This document shows, in pieces, positions 8,974 through 16,449 of a stretch of 64,000 nt of DNA. Position 1 is the stretch's first letter, and each line of letters begins with the position of its first letter. The notes below the pieces were generated by a model, which saw only the letters and a program-made list of their open reading frames with translations, was not told the DNA's origin and did no database searches. The translations under genes and the position numbers were made by a program. Source of the stretch: Rhizobium anhuiense (GTDB lineage Bacteria; Pseudomonadota; Alphaproteobacteria; Rhizobiales; Rhizobiaceae); the NCBI RefSeq assembly GCF_003985145.1, contig NZ_ML133529.1, forward strand, positions 1-64,000, given 5' to 3'.

Positions 8974-8983
8974 GGATAGTCAC

Positions 8984-10651
8984 ATGAACCAATCCATGAT
9001 CGATATCCATATGCAGGTCATGTGGAACCGGCTGATCTCCGTCGTCGAGGAGCAGGCGCAGACGCTGATCCGCACGGCCTTCTCCACCTCCGTACGCGAG
9101 GCGGGCGATCTGTCGGCCGGCGTCTTCGACCTGGAAGGCCGCATGCTGGCGCAGGCGGTTACCGGCACGCCCGGCCACGTCAACGCCATGGCGGAATCCG
9201 TCGCGCATTTCATTGCCGATATCGGGCCGGACAATATCTTCGAAGGCGACGTCTACATCACCAACGATCCATGGAAGGGAACGGGCCATCTGCACGACAT
9301 CACCGTCGTCACGCCCTCCTTCCATCACGGCAAGTTGGTCGGTTATTTTGCCTCGACCGCGCATGTCGTCGATGTCGGCGGTCGCGGTTTCGGCCCGGAT
9401 GCCCGTGAAGTCTATGAAGAGGGCATCTTCATCCCGATCATGAAATTCTTCGAGCGCGGCGAGCTGAACCGGACGCTGATCCATATCGTGCGCAACAATG
9501 TCCGCGAAAACGATAAGGTCGTCGGCGACTTCTATGCGCTCGCCGCCTGCAATGAAACGGGCCATCGCCGGCTCGTCGACATGCTGACGGAATTCAATCT
9601 TCCTGATTTGTCGACGATCGGCGGCTTCATCCTCAAGCACAGCCGCGAGGCAACGCTGGAGCGGCTGAAGAATCTTCCGCACGGCTCCTGGGATTATAGC
9701 CTGGATCTCGACGGCTATGATGAGCCGGTGCATCTCGCCGCAAGACTTACCATCGGTCCCGAGGGAGTCGTGGTCGATTTCGATGGCACCTCCGGCATGA
9801 GCAAGTTCGGCATCAATGTGCCGCTCGTCTACGCCAAGGCCTATGCCTGCTACGGCATCAAATGCGTCGTGGCGCCGGAAATTCCCAACAATGCGGCCTC
9901 GCTAGCACCCTTCGACGTCGTGGCGCCGGAAGGCTGCATCCTCAATGCCAAGCGGCCGGCGCCGGTCGCCGTCCGCCACGTTCTCGGCCATTTCGTGCCG
10001 GACCTCGTGCTCGGCGCGCTGCATCAGGCGCTTCCGGGCCAGGTTCCTGCGGAGGGTGCCAGCGCACTCTGGAACCTGCATATGAGCGTGCGCTCCGTCT
10101 CCGATCAGATCGGCGGCAAGGGCGCGGAAATCCTGATGTTCAATTCCGGCGGCTCCGGCGCGCGTGCCGCTCTCGATGGCTTGAACGCCACCGCCTTTCC
10201 GAGCGGCGTGCACACGATGCCGATCGAGGCGACGGAAAATGTCGGCCCCGTCATCATCTGGCGCAAGGAGTTGCGCGAGGGGTCAGGGGGTGCCGGCGCG
10301 CAACGCGGCGGTCTCGGCCAGATGATCGAGATCGAAGCGGCCGAAGGTTTCAGCTTCCGCTTCTCCGCCATGTTCGACAGGCTCGGCCACCCCGCACGCG
10401 GCCGCGAAGGCGGACAGAGCGGCACGGCCGGCGCCGTTGCGCTCGACGACGGTACGGTTCTCAAGGGCAAGGGGCTTCAATTCGTGCCGGAAGGCCGGCG
10501 CCTCGTTCTGTCGCTTCCGGGCGGCGGCGGTTACGGCGATCCGGCAAATCGCCCGACTGACGCGATCGAACACGACCTGAGGCATGGATACATCACCGAA
10601 GAACAGGCTGAAGCCTACGGCAGGGGCCGGACCCAGGGAGGCAAGGCATGA
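8984..10651 (+). CDS. hyuB: Hydantoinase/oxoprolinase family protein, subunit B (HyuB-like)
   Basis: 555 aa, starting 10 bp after hyuA with the spaced site GAGGAT. It matches the hydantoinase B family: REAGDLSAGVFDLEGRMLAQ near residue 40, TNDPWKGTGHLHDITVV with likely metal-binding Asp and His around residue 90-110, and the C-terminal glycine-rich LPGGGGYGDPANR. It forms the hydrolytic or carboxylating partner of HyuA. Known pairs act on N-methylhydantoin, 5-oxoproline, acetophenone, acetone or caprolactam. The presence of an aminotransferase and an amino-acid-type importer in the neighbourhood favours a cyclic amide or amino-acid derivative here, but that is inference. Confidence 0.9.
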   Translation: MNQSMIDIHMQVMWNRLISVVEEQAQTLIRTAFSTSVREAGDLSAGVFDLEGRMLAQAVTGTPGHVNAMAESVAHFIADIGPDNIFEGDVYITNDPWKGTGHLHDITVVTPSFHHGKLVGYFASTAHVVDVGGRGFGPDAREVYEEGIFIPIMKFFERGELNRTLIHIVRNNVRENDKVVGDFYALAACNETGHRRLVDMLTEFNLPDLSTIGGFILKHSREATLERLKNLPHGSWDYSLDLDGYDEPVHLAARLTIGPEGVVVDFDGTSGMSKFGINVPLVYAKAYACYGIKCVVAPEIPNNAASLAPFDVVAPEGCILNAKRPAPVAVRHVLGHFVPDLVLGALHQALPGQVPAEGASALWNLHMSVRSVSDQIGGKGAEILMFNSGGSGARAALDGLNATAFPSGVHTMPIEATENVGPVIIWRKELREGSGGAGAQRGGLGQMIEIEAAEGFSFRFSAMFDRLGHPARGREGGQSGTAGAVALDDGTVLKGKGLQFVPEGRRLVLSLPGGGGYGDPANRPTDAIEHDLRHGYITEEQAEAYGRGRTQGGKA

Positions 10652-11859
10652 ATATGATTGCATTCGAAAGCAAGCGCGTCGCGACGATCAAATCCTCGCC
10701 GTCCATGGCGGTGTCGATCGCCGCCAAGGCGATGCGGGCCAGGGGAGAGCATGTCGTCGACCTCTCGCTCGGCGAGCCCGATTTCGATACGCCCGATCAT
10801 ATCGTCCAGGCGGCGATCGAGGCGATGCGCAAGGGGCTTACCCGCTATACCGCGCCGGACGGACTGGTGGAACTGCGCGAAGCGATCGTCGCCAAGTTCA
10901 AACGCGAGAACGGCCTCGACTACGCCATGGATGAGATTTCCATCGGCAACGGCGCCAAGCAGATACTCTTCAATGCGTTCCTGGCAACGCTGGAGCCCGG
11001 CGACGAGGTGGTCGTGCCGGCGCCTTACTGGGTCTCCTATACCGACATCGTCATCCTGCATGGCGGCATTCCCAAAACCGTGCCTTGCGGTGTCGAGGAT
11101 GCCTTCAAGATCACAGCCGAGCGGCTGGAAGCAGCCATCACGCCGAAGACGCGGTGGTTCCTGTTCAACTCTCCCTCCAATCCGACAGGGGCGATCTATA
11201 CGGCGGACGAACTGAAGGCGCTTGGCGCGGTGCTGGCGCGCCACCCCCATGTGGCGATCATGTCGGATGAGATCTACGAGCATATCGTCTGCGGCGAGGT
11301 GCCTTTCACGTCCTTCGTCGTCGCTTGCCCGGAGCTGAAGGACCGCACGCTCATCATCAACGGCGTATCCAAGGCCTACGCCATGACGGGATGGCGCCTC
11401 GGTTATGCGGCCGGCCCGCGGGAACTGACCAGGGTCCTCAACAAGCTTCAGTCCCAGAGCACGACCTGCCCGTCCTCCATCACCCAGTTTGCCGCCGCCG
11501 CAGCGCTCAACGGTCCCCAGGACTTCGTGACGACAGCGGTTGCCGAATACAAGGCGCGCGGCGAACTCGTCGCAAGGGGCTTCAGCGCGATACCCGGTCT
11601 TGAGGTGCGGGCACCGGAAGGGGCCTTCTACCTCTTTCCGAAATGCGCCCACTATATCGGCAAGACGGCGCCCGACGGCGCCGGGATTTCCAACGACACC
11701 GAATTGGCCTCCTATCTCCTCAGGGAAGGCAAGGTCGCAACCGTTCCGGGTGCCGCTTTCGGTGTCGAACCCTATATTCGCCTTTCCTTCGCGACATCGC
11801 GCGACAATCTTGCCATTGCCATCGAGCGCACCGCCGATGCACTGGCTAAACTTCGCTAA
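10648..11859 (+). CDS. Pyridoxal phosphate-dependent class I aminotransferase (aspartate aminotransferase-like)
   Basis: 403 aa; the ATG overlaps the hyuB stop by 4 bp (ATGA). Fold-type I motifs are present: LSLGEPDFDTPDHI, the PLP phosphate-binding GNGAKQI, NSPSNPTGAIY, the Asp region MSDEIYEHIV and the Schiff-base Lys in INGVSKAYAMTGWRLGY, plus the C-terminal substrate Arg in PYIRLSFA. It would move an amino group between an amino acid and a 2-oxo acid in the cytoplasm. Tight coupling with hyuB suggests it acts on the ring-opened product or recycles the nitrogen released. It could also be a general AspC paralogue. Confidence 0.92.
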   Translation: MNMIAFESKRVATIKSSPSMAVSIAAKAMRARGEHVVDLSLGEPDFDTPDHIVQAAIEAMRKGLTRYTAPDGLVELREAIVAKFKRENGLDYAMDEISIGNGAKQILFNAFLATLEPGDEVVVPAPYWVSYTDIVILHGGIPKTVPCGVEDAFKITAERLEAAITPKTRWFLFNSPSNPTGAIYTADELKALGAVLARHPHVAIMSDEIYEHIVCGEVPFTSFVVACPELKDRTLIINGVSKAYAMTGWRLGYAAGPRELTRVLNKLQSQSTTCPSSITQFAAAAALNGPQDFVTTAVAEYKARGELVARGFSAIPGLEVRAPEGAFYLFPKCAHYIGKTAPDGAGISNDTELASYLLREGKVATVPGAAFGVEPYIRLSFATSRDNLAIAIERTADALAKLR

Positions 11860-11871
11860 AGGGAAAATTCG

Positions 11872-12684
11872 ATGACCGATTATCAGCGCACGCTTCTGAC
11901 CGGCGCGGCCGGCGCTCTGGGAACCCAGTTGCGCGAATCCGGAACAAGGCTCGGCAAGATCGTCAGGCTGTCCGCACGCAAGCCCTGCGACAACCTCGCG
12001 CCGCACGAGGAAGATTTCCCGGCGGACCTTTCCGACTTCGACGCCGTTTCCAAAGCCGTGGAGGGTTGCGACGCCATCATTCATATGGGCGGTCAGGGGC
12101 TGGAAGCTCCCTGGAACACCATCCTCAACGCCAACATCGTCGGCAGCTACAACATCTATGAGGCGGCGCGCCAGCATGGCGTCAAGCGCATCGTCTATGC
12201 CAGCTCCGTTCACGCCATCGGGTTTTACGAGCGCACCGAGACGATCGACGGCAACGTACCGACCCGCCCCGACAGTCTCTACGGCGTGTCGAAGACCTTC
12301 GTCGAAAACCTCGGCCGTTACTATTTCGACAAGTTCGGGATCGAGACCGTGAGCCTGCGCATCGGCTCGTCTTTCCCGGAGCCGACGGACCGGCGCCATC
12401 TCATCACCTGGCTTTCCTATCGCGATTGCCGCCAGCTCGTCGAAAAGAGCCTGTCGGCCGAACGCGTCGGCTTCATGGTCGCCTATGGCATGTCCGACAA
12501 CAGCCAGGCCTTCTGGGACAACCGCACGGCGGCATCGCTTGGATACAAGCCGGAAGACAGCGCCGACGATTACGCGGACAAGGTCTTTGCGAAGACGAAA
12601 CAAGGCGATCCCAACGATCCGGCGGTGCGCTTCCAGGGCGGCAGCTTTGCGGCTGCCGGCCATTATGAAGACGAGAAGAAGTGA
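11872..12684 (+). CDS. NAD-dependent epimerase/dehydratase family protein, uronate dehydrogenase-like
   Basis: 270 aa. It shows the N-terminal Rossmann motif TGAAGALG, the catalytic pair in YGVSK (about residue 138-142), and family-specific stretches that match hexuronate dehydrogenase (Udh) of Agrobacterium as I recall it: GSYNIYEAARQHG, RIVYASSVHAIGFY, RIGSSFPEPTD and DPNDPAVRFQGGSF. Udh oxidises glucuronate or galacturonate C1 to the aldarolactone. The neighbouring genes do not point to uronate catabolism, so it probably oxidises a different hydroxy compound of the pathway. It sits in a compact operon with 12-bp and 9-bp gaps. Confidence 0.85.
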   Translation: MTDYQRTLLTGAAGALGTQLRESGTRLGKIVRLSARKPCDNLAPHEEDFPADLSDFDAVSKAVEGCDAIIHMGGQGLEAPWNTILNANIVGSYNIYEAARQHGVKRIVYASSVHAIGFYERTETIDGNVPTRPDSLYGVSKTFVENLGRYYFDKFGIETVSLRIGSSFPEPTDRRHLITWLSYRDCRQLVEKSLSAERVGFMVAYGMSDNSQAFWDNRTAASLGYKPEDSADDYADKVFAKTKQGDPNDPAVRFQGGSFAAAGHYEDEKK

Positions 12685-12693
12685 GACGCACCG

Positions 12694-13887
12694 ATGCAAG
12701 CTTCCAAGTCGTCCTATGACGTGGTGATCGTCGGCGGTGCAGTGGTTGGCAGTTCGACGGCATATTTTCTGGCGACCAACCCCGATTTCAACGGATCGGT
12801 CCTGGTGATCGAGAAGGACTGGACCTATCAGCGGTCGGCCACCGCGCTCTCTTCCAGCTCCATCCGTCACCAGTTCTCGAATGCGATCAACGTCAAAGTC
12901 TCGCAGTTCGGGACGGAGTTCATCCGCAACTTCAAGGAAAACGTCGCCGTCGACGACGATACGCCGGAGATCGGTTTCCATGAGGCCGGGTATTTGTTCC
13001 TCGCCGAGGACGAACGCGGCGATCAGGTTCTCCGGCGCAACCACGAGACCCAGATCTCCTGCGGGGCTGATGTCACGCTGCTCGATCCTGACGGCCTCGG
13101 CCGGCGGTTTCCCTGGTTGAACCTGGAAGGACTGACGCTCGGCAGCACCGGCGAACGGGGCGAAGGCTGGTTCGACAGCGTCGGCCTGCTCCAGGGCTTC
13201 CGCAAGAAAGCGCGCTCTTTGGGCGTCGAATATATCGAAGACGAAGTCGTTGCCGTCAACAGAGAGGGAGACCGCATCGTTTCCGTGTCGACGAAGAGCG
13301 GCCAGACGATCGCTTGCGGCACGATGGTCAACACATCGGGCACCAACGGTAAAAAGGTCGCCCGCATGGCCGGGCTCGACGTTCCCGTCGAGCCACGCCG
13401 ACGCTCGCTGTTCGTCGTCGATTGCCGCACACCGCTCGAAGGAAAGGTCGGCCTGACGATCGACCCCACCGGCGTTTTCTTCCGGCCCGAGGGCAAATTC
13501 TATCTGATGGGTACCTATCCCAAGCACGATCCGGAGGTCGATCCCAACGATTTCGACGTCATGCACGACGAATTCGATGAGGAAATCTGGCCGATCATGG
13601 CGAACCGGGTTCCGGCCTTCGAGGCGATCAAGGTCGTCAATTCCTGGGCCGGCCACTACGATTATTGCACCCTCGATCACAATGTCGTCCTCGGACCGCA
13701 TACTGAGGTCAGCAATTTCCTCTTCGCAAACGGCTTTTCGGGGCACGGTCTCCAGCAGTCGCCGGCGATGGGACGGGGTCTCTCGGAACTGATTGCCTAT
13801 GGTGGCTTCAAGACGCTCGATCTTTCGCCATTTGGCTATGAACGAGTGACGGCACACCGGCCCTTCCTCGAAGACGCCGTCATTTAA
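12694..13887 (+). CDS. FAD-dependent oxidoreductase, DAO family
   Basis: 397 aa. The N-terminal dinucleotide-binding loop is VVIVGGAVVGSSTAYFLA at residue 9-26, a variant of GxGxxG (GGAVVG) often seen in DAO (D-amino acid oxidase/sarcosine oxidase/dimethylglycine dehydrogenase) proteins. The C-terminal FAD-contact motif is NGFSGHGLQQSPAMGRGLSEL. Members oxidise secondary or primary amines or 2-hydroxy acids and pass electrons to oxygen, quinone or ETF. The etfB in the divergent operon makes ETF a reasonable acceptor (inference). No signal peptide; cytoplasmic. Confidence 0.9.
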   Translation: MQASKSSYDVVIVGGAVVGSSTAYFLATNPDFNGSVLVIEKDWTYQRSATALSSSSIRHQFSNAINVKVSQFGTEFIRNFKENVAVDDDTPEIGFHEAGYLFLAEDERGDQVLRRNHETQISCGADVTLLDPDGLGRRFPWLNLEGLTLGSTGERGEGWFDSVGLLQGFRKKARSLGVEYIEDEVVAVNREGDRIVSVSTKSGQTIACGTMVNTSGTNGKKVARMAGLDVPVEPRRRSLFVVDCRTPLEGKVGLTIDPTGVFFRPEGKFYLMGTYPKHDPEVDPNDFDVMHDEFDEEIWPIMANRVPAFEAIKVVNSWAGHYDYCTLDHNVVLGPHTEVSNFLFANGFSGHGLQQSPAMGRGLSELIAYGGFKTLDLSPFGYERVTAHRPFLEDAVI

Positions 13888-13909
13888 CGTACAAGGAGAG
13901 GGGCTCCCG

Positions 13910-15595
13910 ATGAGAAATGAAACATTGAAGCGCAGTGGCGGCCAGGTGCTCGTCGATGCCTTGCGCATCCACGGTGTCGAGCGCGTGTTCGGCGTGCCGG
14001 GCGAAAGTTATCTTGCCGCCCTCGACGCCTTTCACGACATGGAAGACGCTATTGAATTCATCGTCTGCCGGCAGGAAGGTGGCGCTGCCTATATGGCGGA
14101 AGCCTACGGCAAGATGACCGGCAAACCCGGCATTTGCTTCGTCACCCGCGGGCCGGGCGCGACCAATGCTTCCGTCGGTGTGCATACGGCTTTCCAGGAT
14201 TCGACACCGATGATCCTGTTCATCGGCCAGGTGGCGCGTGATCAGATGGAGCGCGAAGCATTCCAGGAGATCGATTATCGCCGCATGTTCGGCCAGATGG
14301 CGAAGTGGGTCGTCGAGATCGAGGATGCCGCCCGCATTCCCGAGCTCATCAGCCAGGCGTTCCACCGGGCCGTCAACGGCCGGCCCGGGCCGGTGGTCGT
14401 CGCTCTTCCGGAAGACATGCTGACCGATATGGTCGATGTCGCCGACACTCCACCTTACAAGCGGGTCGAGGGCTTTGCCGGCCCCGAGCAATTCGAAGAA
14501 TTGCTCGGCCTTCTCTCCGAGGCGAAGCGCCCGCTGGTCGTTGTCGGCGGCGGCGGCTGGACGCAGCAGGCCGTTGTCGACCTGAAAGCGTTTTCGGAGG
14601 CCTTCAGCCTGCCGGTCGCCGCTTCCTTCCGCTGCCAGGATCTGTTCGACAATAAGCACGAGAATTATGCCGGCGATCTCGGCCTTGCCGCAGGGCCGAA
14701 GTTGATCCGCCATGTGAAGGATTGCGACCTGCTGATCTCCATTGGCGCCCGTCTCGGAGAGATGACGACAGGCGCCTATACGCTGATCGACATTCCAGTG
14801 CCGAAGCAGTCGCTCGTTCATATCCATCCGGGCGCGGAGGAATTGGGGCGCGTTTATCACGCGCGATTGCCGATCAACGCCAGCGTCGCGGGTTTCCTGT
14901 CGCAGGCGGCAAAGTTGAATCCATCATCTGCGCCGGTGTGGAAGGATTGGACCCGAGCGACCCATGCCGACTACCTCGAAAACCTCGCGCATTCCGAGGT
15001 CCCGGGGCCGGTGCAGATGGGTGATATCATGGAATGGCTGCGCGGCCATCTCAAGCCCGACGCCATCCTGACCACCGGCGCCGGCAACTATTCCGCCTGG
15101 GCGCATCGTTTCTATCAGTACCGCACCTTCCGCACCCAGCTCGGACCGACGAACGGTTCCATGGGCTACGGCGTGCCGGCGGCGATCGCCGCCAAGATCA
15201 CCGATCCCGCGCGCACGGTCGTTGCCTTCGCCGGCGACGGATGTTTCCTGATGAACGGCCAGGAGCTTGCAACCGCCATGCAGTATGACGCTCGGGTGGT
15301 CTTCCTCGTCATCAACAACGGCATGTATGGCACGATCCGCATGCATCAGGAGCGCAGCTATCCCGGTCGCGTCTCCGCTACCCGCCTGACGAACCCGGAT
15401 TTTGCCGCGCTGGCGCGATCCTATGGCCTCCACGGCGAGACCGTGGAAAAAACCGAGGACTTCGCCGGCGCCTTCGAACGCTGCGAGGCGTCAGGCAAGC
15501 CGGGTCTCATCGAAATCCGGATCGATCCGGAAGCGCTGACACCGAAAATGACACTGACGCAAATTCGCGAACAGGCGATCGCCCAGGGAAAGTGA
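13910..15595 (+). CDS. Thiamine pyrophosphate-dependent enzyme, acetolactate synthase-like large subunit
   Basis: 561 aa, preceded by a strong ribosome site (AAGGAGAGG). Its three domains are the N-terminal TPP domain with the proton-relay Glu in RQEGGAAYMAEAYG (about residue 51), the middle domain with VVVGGGGW, and the C-terminal TPP domain with the GDG...NN motif starting at residue 442 and ending INNGMYG. This is the acetolactate synthase/glyoxylate carboligase/sulfoacetaldehyde acetyltransferase superfamily. There is no adjacent small regulatory subunit, so a biosynthetic IlvB is unlikely. A catabolic decarboxylase, carboligase or C-C hydrolase is more probable. Last gene of the operon. 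Confidence 0.9.
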   Translation: MRNETLKRSGGQVLVDALRIHGVERVFGVPGESYLAALDAFHDMEDAIEFIVCRQEGGAAYMAEAYGKMTGKPGICFVTRGPGATNASVGVHTAFQDSTPMILFIGQVARDQMEREAFQEIDYRRMFGQMAKWVVEIEDAARIPELISQAFHRAVNGRPGPVVVALPEDMLTDMVDVADTPPYKRVEGFAGPEQFEELLGLLSEAKRPLVVVGGGGWTQQAVVDLKAFSEAFSLPVAASFRCQDLFDNKHENYAGDLGLAAGPKLIRHVKDCDLLISIGARLGEMTTGAYTLIDIPVPKQSLVHIHPGAEELGRVYHARLPINASVAGFLSQAAKLNPSSAPVWKDWTRATHADYLENLAHSEVPGPVQMGDIMEWLRGHLKPDAILTTGAGNYSAWAHRFYQYRTFRTQLGPTNGSMGYGVPAAIAAKITDPARTVVAFAGDGCFLMNGQELATAMQYDARVVFLVINNGMYGTIRMHQERSYPGRVSATRLTNPDFAALARSYGLHGETVEKTEDFAGAFERCEASGKPGLIEIRIDPEALTPKMTLTQIREQAIAQGK

Positions 15596-15631
15596 TTACG
15601 GCTAAGTGATTGCGGGGAAGTGATCGCAGGA
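15590..15631. repeat. Three tandem copies of a 14-bp unit, AAGTGATYRCRGSN
   Basis: AAGTGATTACGGCT (15590-15603), AAGTGATTGCGGGG (15604-15617) and AAGTGATCGCAGGA (15618-15631) follow head to tail without spacing. The first copy contains the TGA stop of the TPP enzyme gene. The block precedes a terminator hairpin. The AAGTGA core also occurs in the candidate operators of this locus, which may be chance. Confidence 0.8.
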
Positions 15632-15635
15632 AAAC

Positions 15636-15660
15636 GCACCGCCTGAAAAGCAGGCGGTGC
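15636..15660. terminator. Perfect stem-loop between convergent TPP-enzyme and GntR genes
   Basis: A perfect 10-bp stem, GCACCGCCTG / CAGGCGGTGC, with loop AAAAG. On the minus strand it is followed by GTTTTCC, giving a short U-run after the GntR gene. On the plus strand it closes the hyuAB operon with no U-run. It probably acts as a bidirectional terminator. Confidence 0.75.
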
Positions 15661-15663
15661 GCA

Positions 15664-16395
15664 TCAATCCTCTGTTTCGCTGCTCGCCGGCTCATTGAGC
15701 ATCGTGCGGTAGCGATGGAGGCTTTCCTCCAGATGGACGATCAGCGCGGCCTTGGCAGCCTTGGCATCACCTTGGGTGATCGCGGCCAGAATAGCGGCGT
15801 GTTCCTTATTGATCTTCTTCAGGTAGGTGCTGTAGCCGCGCGCCGATTGGCGATGTTTGAGCACGAGTTCGAAATTGATGCTCTCTATCACCGCTTCCAG
15901 AAAACTCGGGAAGTGGGGATTGCGGGTGGCGCGGGCGATTGCAAGATGGAATTCGAAATCGGCGCGGGCCTCGACCTCGGCATCGTCCGTCACCAGGTTT
16001 TCAAGGTTGTCATAGGCGCGGGCAATTTCTGCCAGCGCCTCCGGCGTGCGCCTCGACGCTGCAAGGGCAACGGATTGGATCTCGACGCCGAGCCGTAATT
16101 CCAGGATCTGCATCGCCGAGCGAATGTCCTCGATGCGGCTGATCTCGAAATTGAGGGTCTTTGCGTCCTTCTCGCTGACATAGACCCCCGCACCCTGCCG
16201 CGCTGTCACCCGTCCGCCCACCTTGAGGGAGGTGAGCGCCTCGCGAATGACGGTTCGGGAAACCCCGAACTCTTCGCATAGCTGGGCACTTGACGGAATT
16301 TTCTCGCCCGGGGCATAAAGACCGGAATCGATCCGTTCCATCAGCTTTGCAACGACGATTTCCGCGAGATTGCCTCGTTGCGTGATGATTGACAC
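15664..16395 (-). CDS. GntR family transcriptional regulator, FadR/FCD subfamily
   Basis: 243 aa from the GTG at 16395. A further upstream GTG at 16437 would add 14 residues but has no ribosome site and lies on the candidate operator. The winged helix is at about residue 10-75 (PGEKIPSSAQLCEEFGVSR, TVIREALTSL, RQGAGVYV). The FCD ligand domain follows, with the metal-binding pattern D..H (ADFEFHLAIARATRN) and HAAILAAI. FCD regulators usually sense small organic or sugar acids and repress a nearby catabolic operon. It lies downstream of, and on the same strand as, the YdiJ-like gene and converges on the hyuAB operon, so it is the likely regulator of this locus. Confidence 0.9.
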   Translation of the reverse strand: MSIITQRGNLAEIVVAKLMERIDSGLYAPGEKIPSSAQLCEEFGVSRTVIREALTSLKVGGRVTARQGAGVYVSEKDAKTLNFEISRIEDIRSAMQILELRLGVEIQSVALAASRRTPEALAEIARAYDNLENLVTDDAEVEARADFEFHLAIARATRNPHFPSFLEAVIESINFELVLKHRQSARGYSTYLKKINKEHAAILAAITQGDAKAAKAALIVHLEESLHRYRTMLNEPASSETED

Positions 16396-16432
16396 TGGTT
16401 CACTCCGGTTTTCACGATCAAATTTAGCACAT

Positions 16433-16449
16433 ATCACATATCATGCCAC
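16433..16449. promoter_or_regulatory. Candidate GntR operator at the regulator gene's 5' end
   Basis: ATCACATATCATGCCAC resembles ATCACTTATATGCCAAC in the ydiJ/SDR divergent region, and its CACATATCATG resembles CACTTATATG in the livK/hyuA operator. The site overlaps the end of the YdiJ-like gene and lies about 40 bp upstream of the preferred GntR start, a position suited to autoregulation. Confidence 0.4.

Noticed and set aside
10615..13968. A 1117-codon open frame on the minus strand opposite the aminotransferase/Udh-like/DAO-like genes
   Set aside because: The frame is an antisense shadow in high-GC coding DNA. The plus-strand genes have clear family motifs, and this frame has none and a skewed His/Arg/Asp composition.
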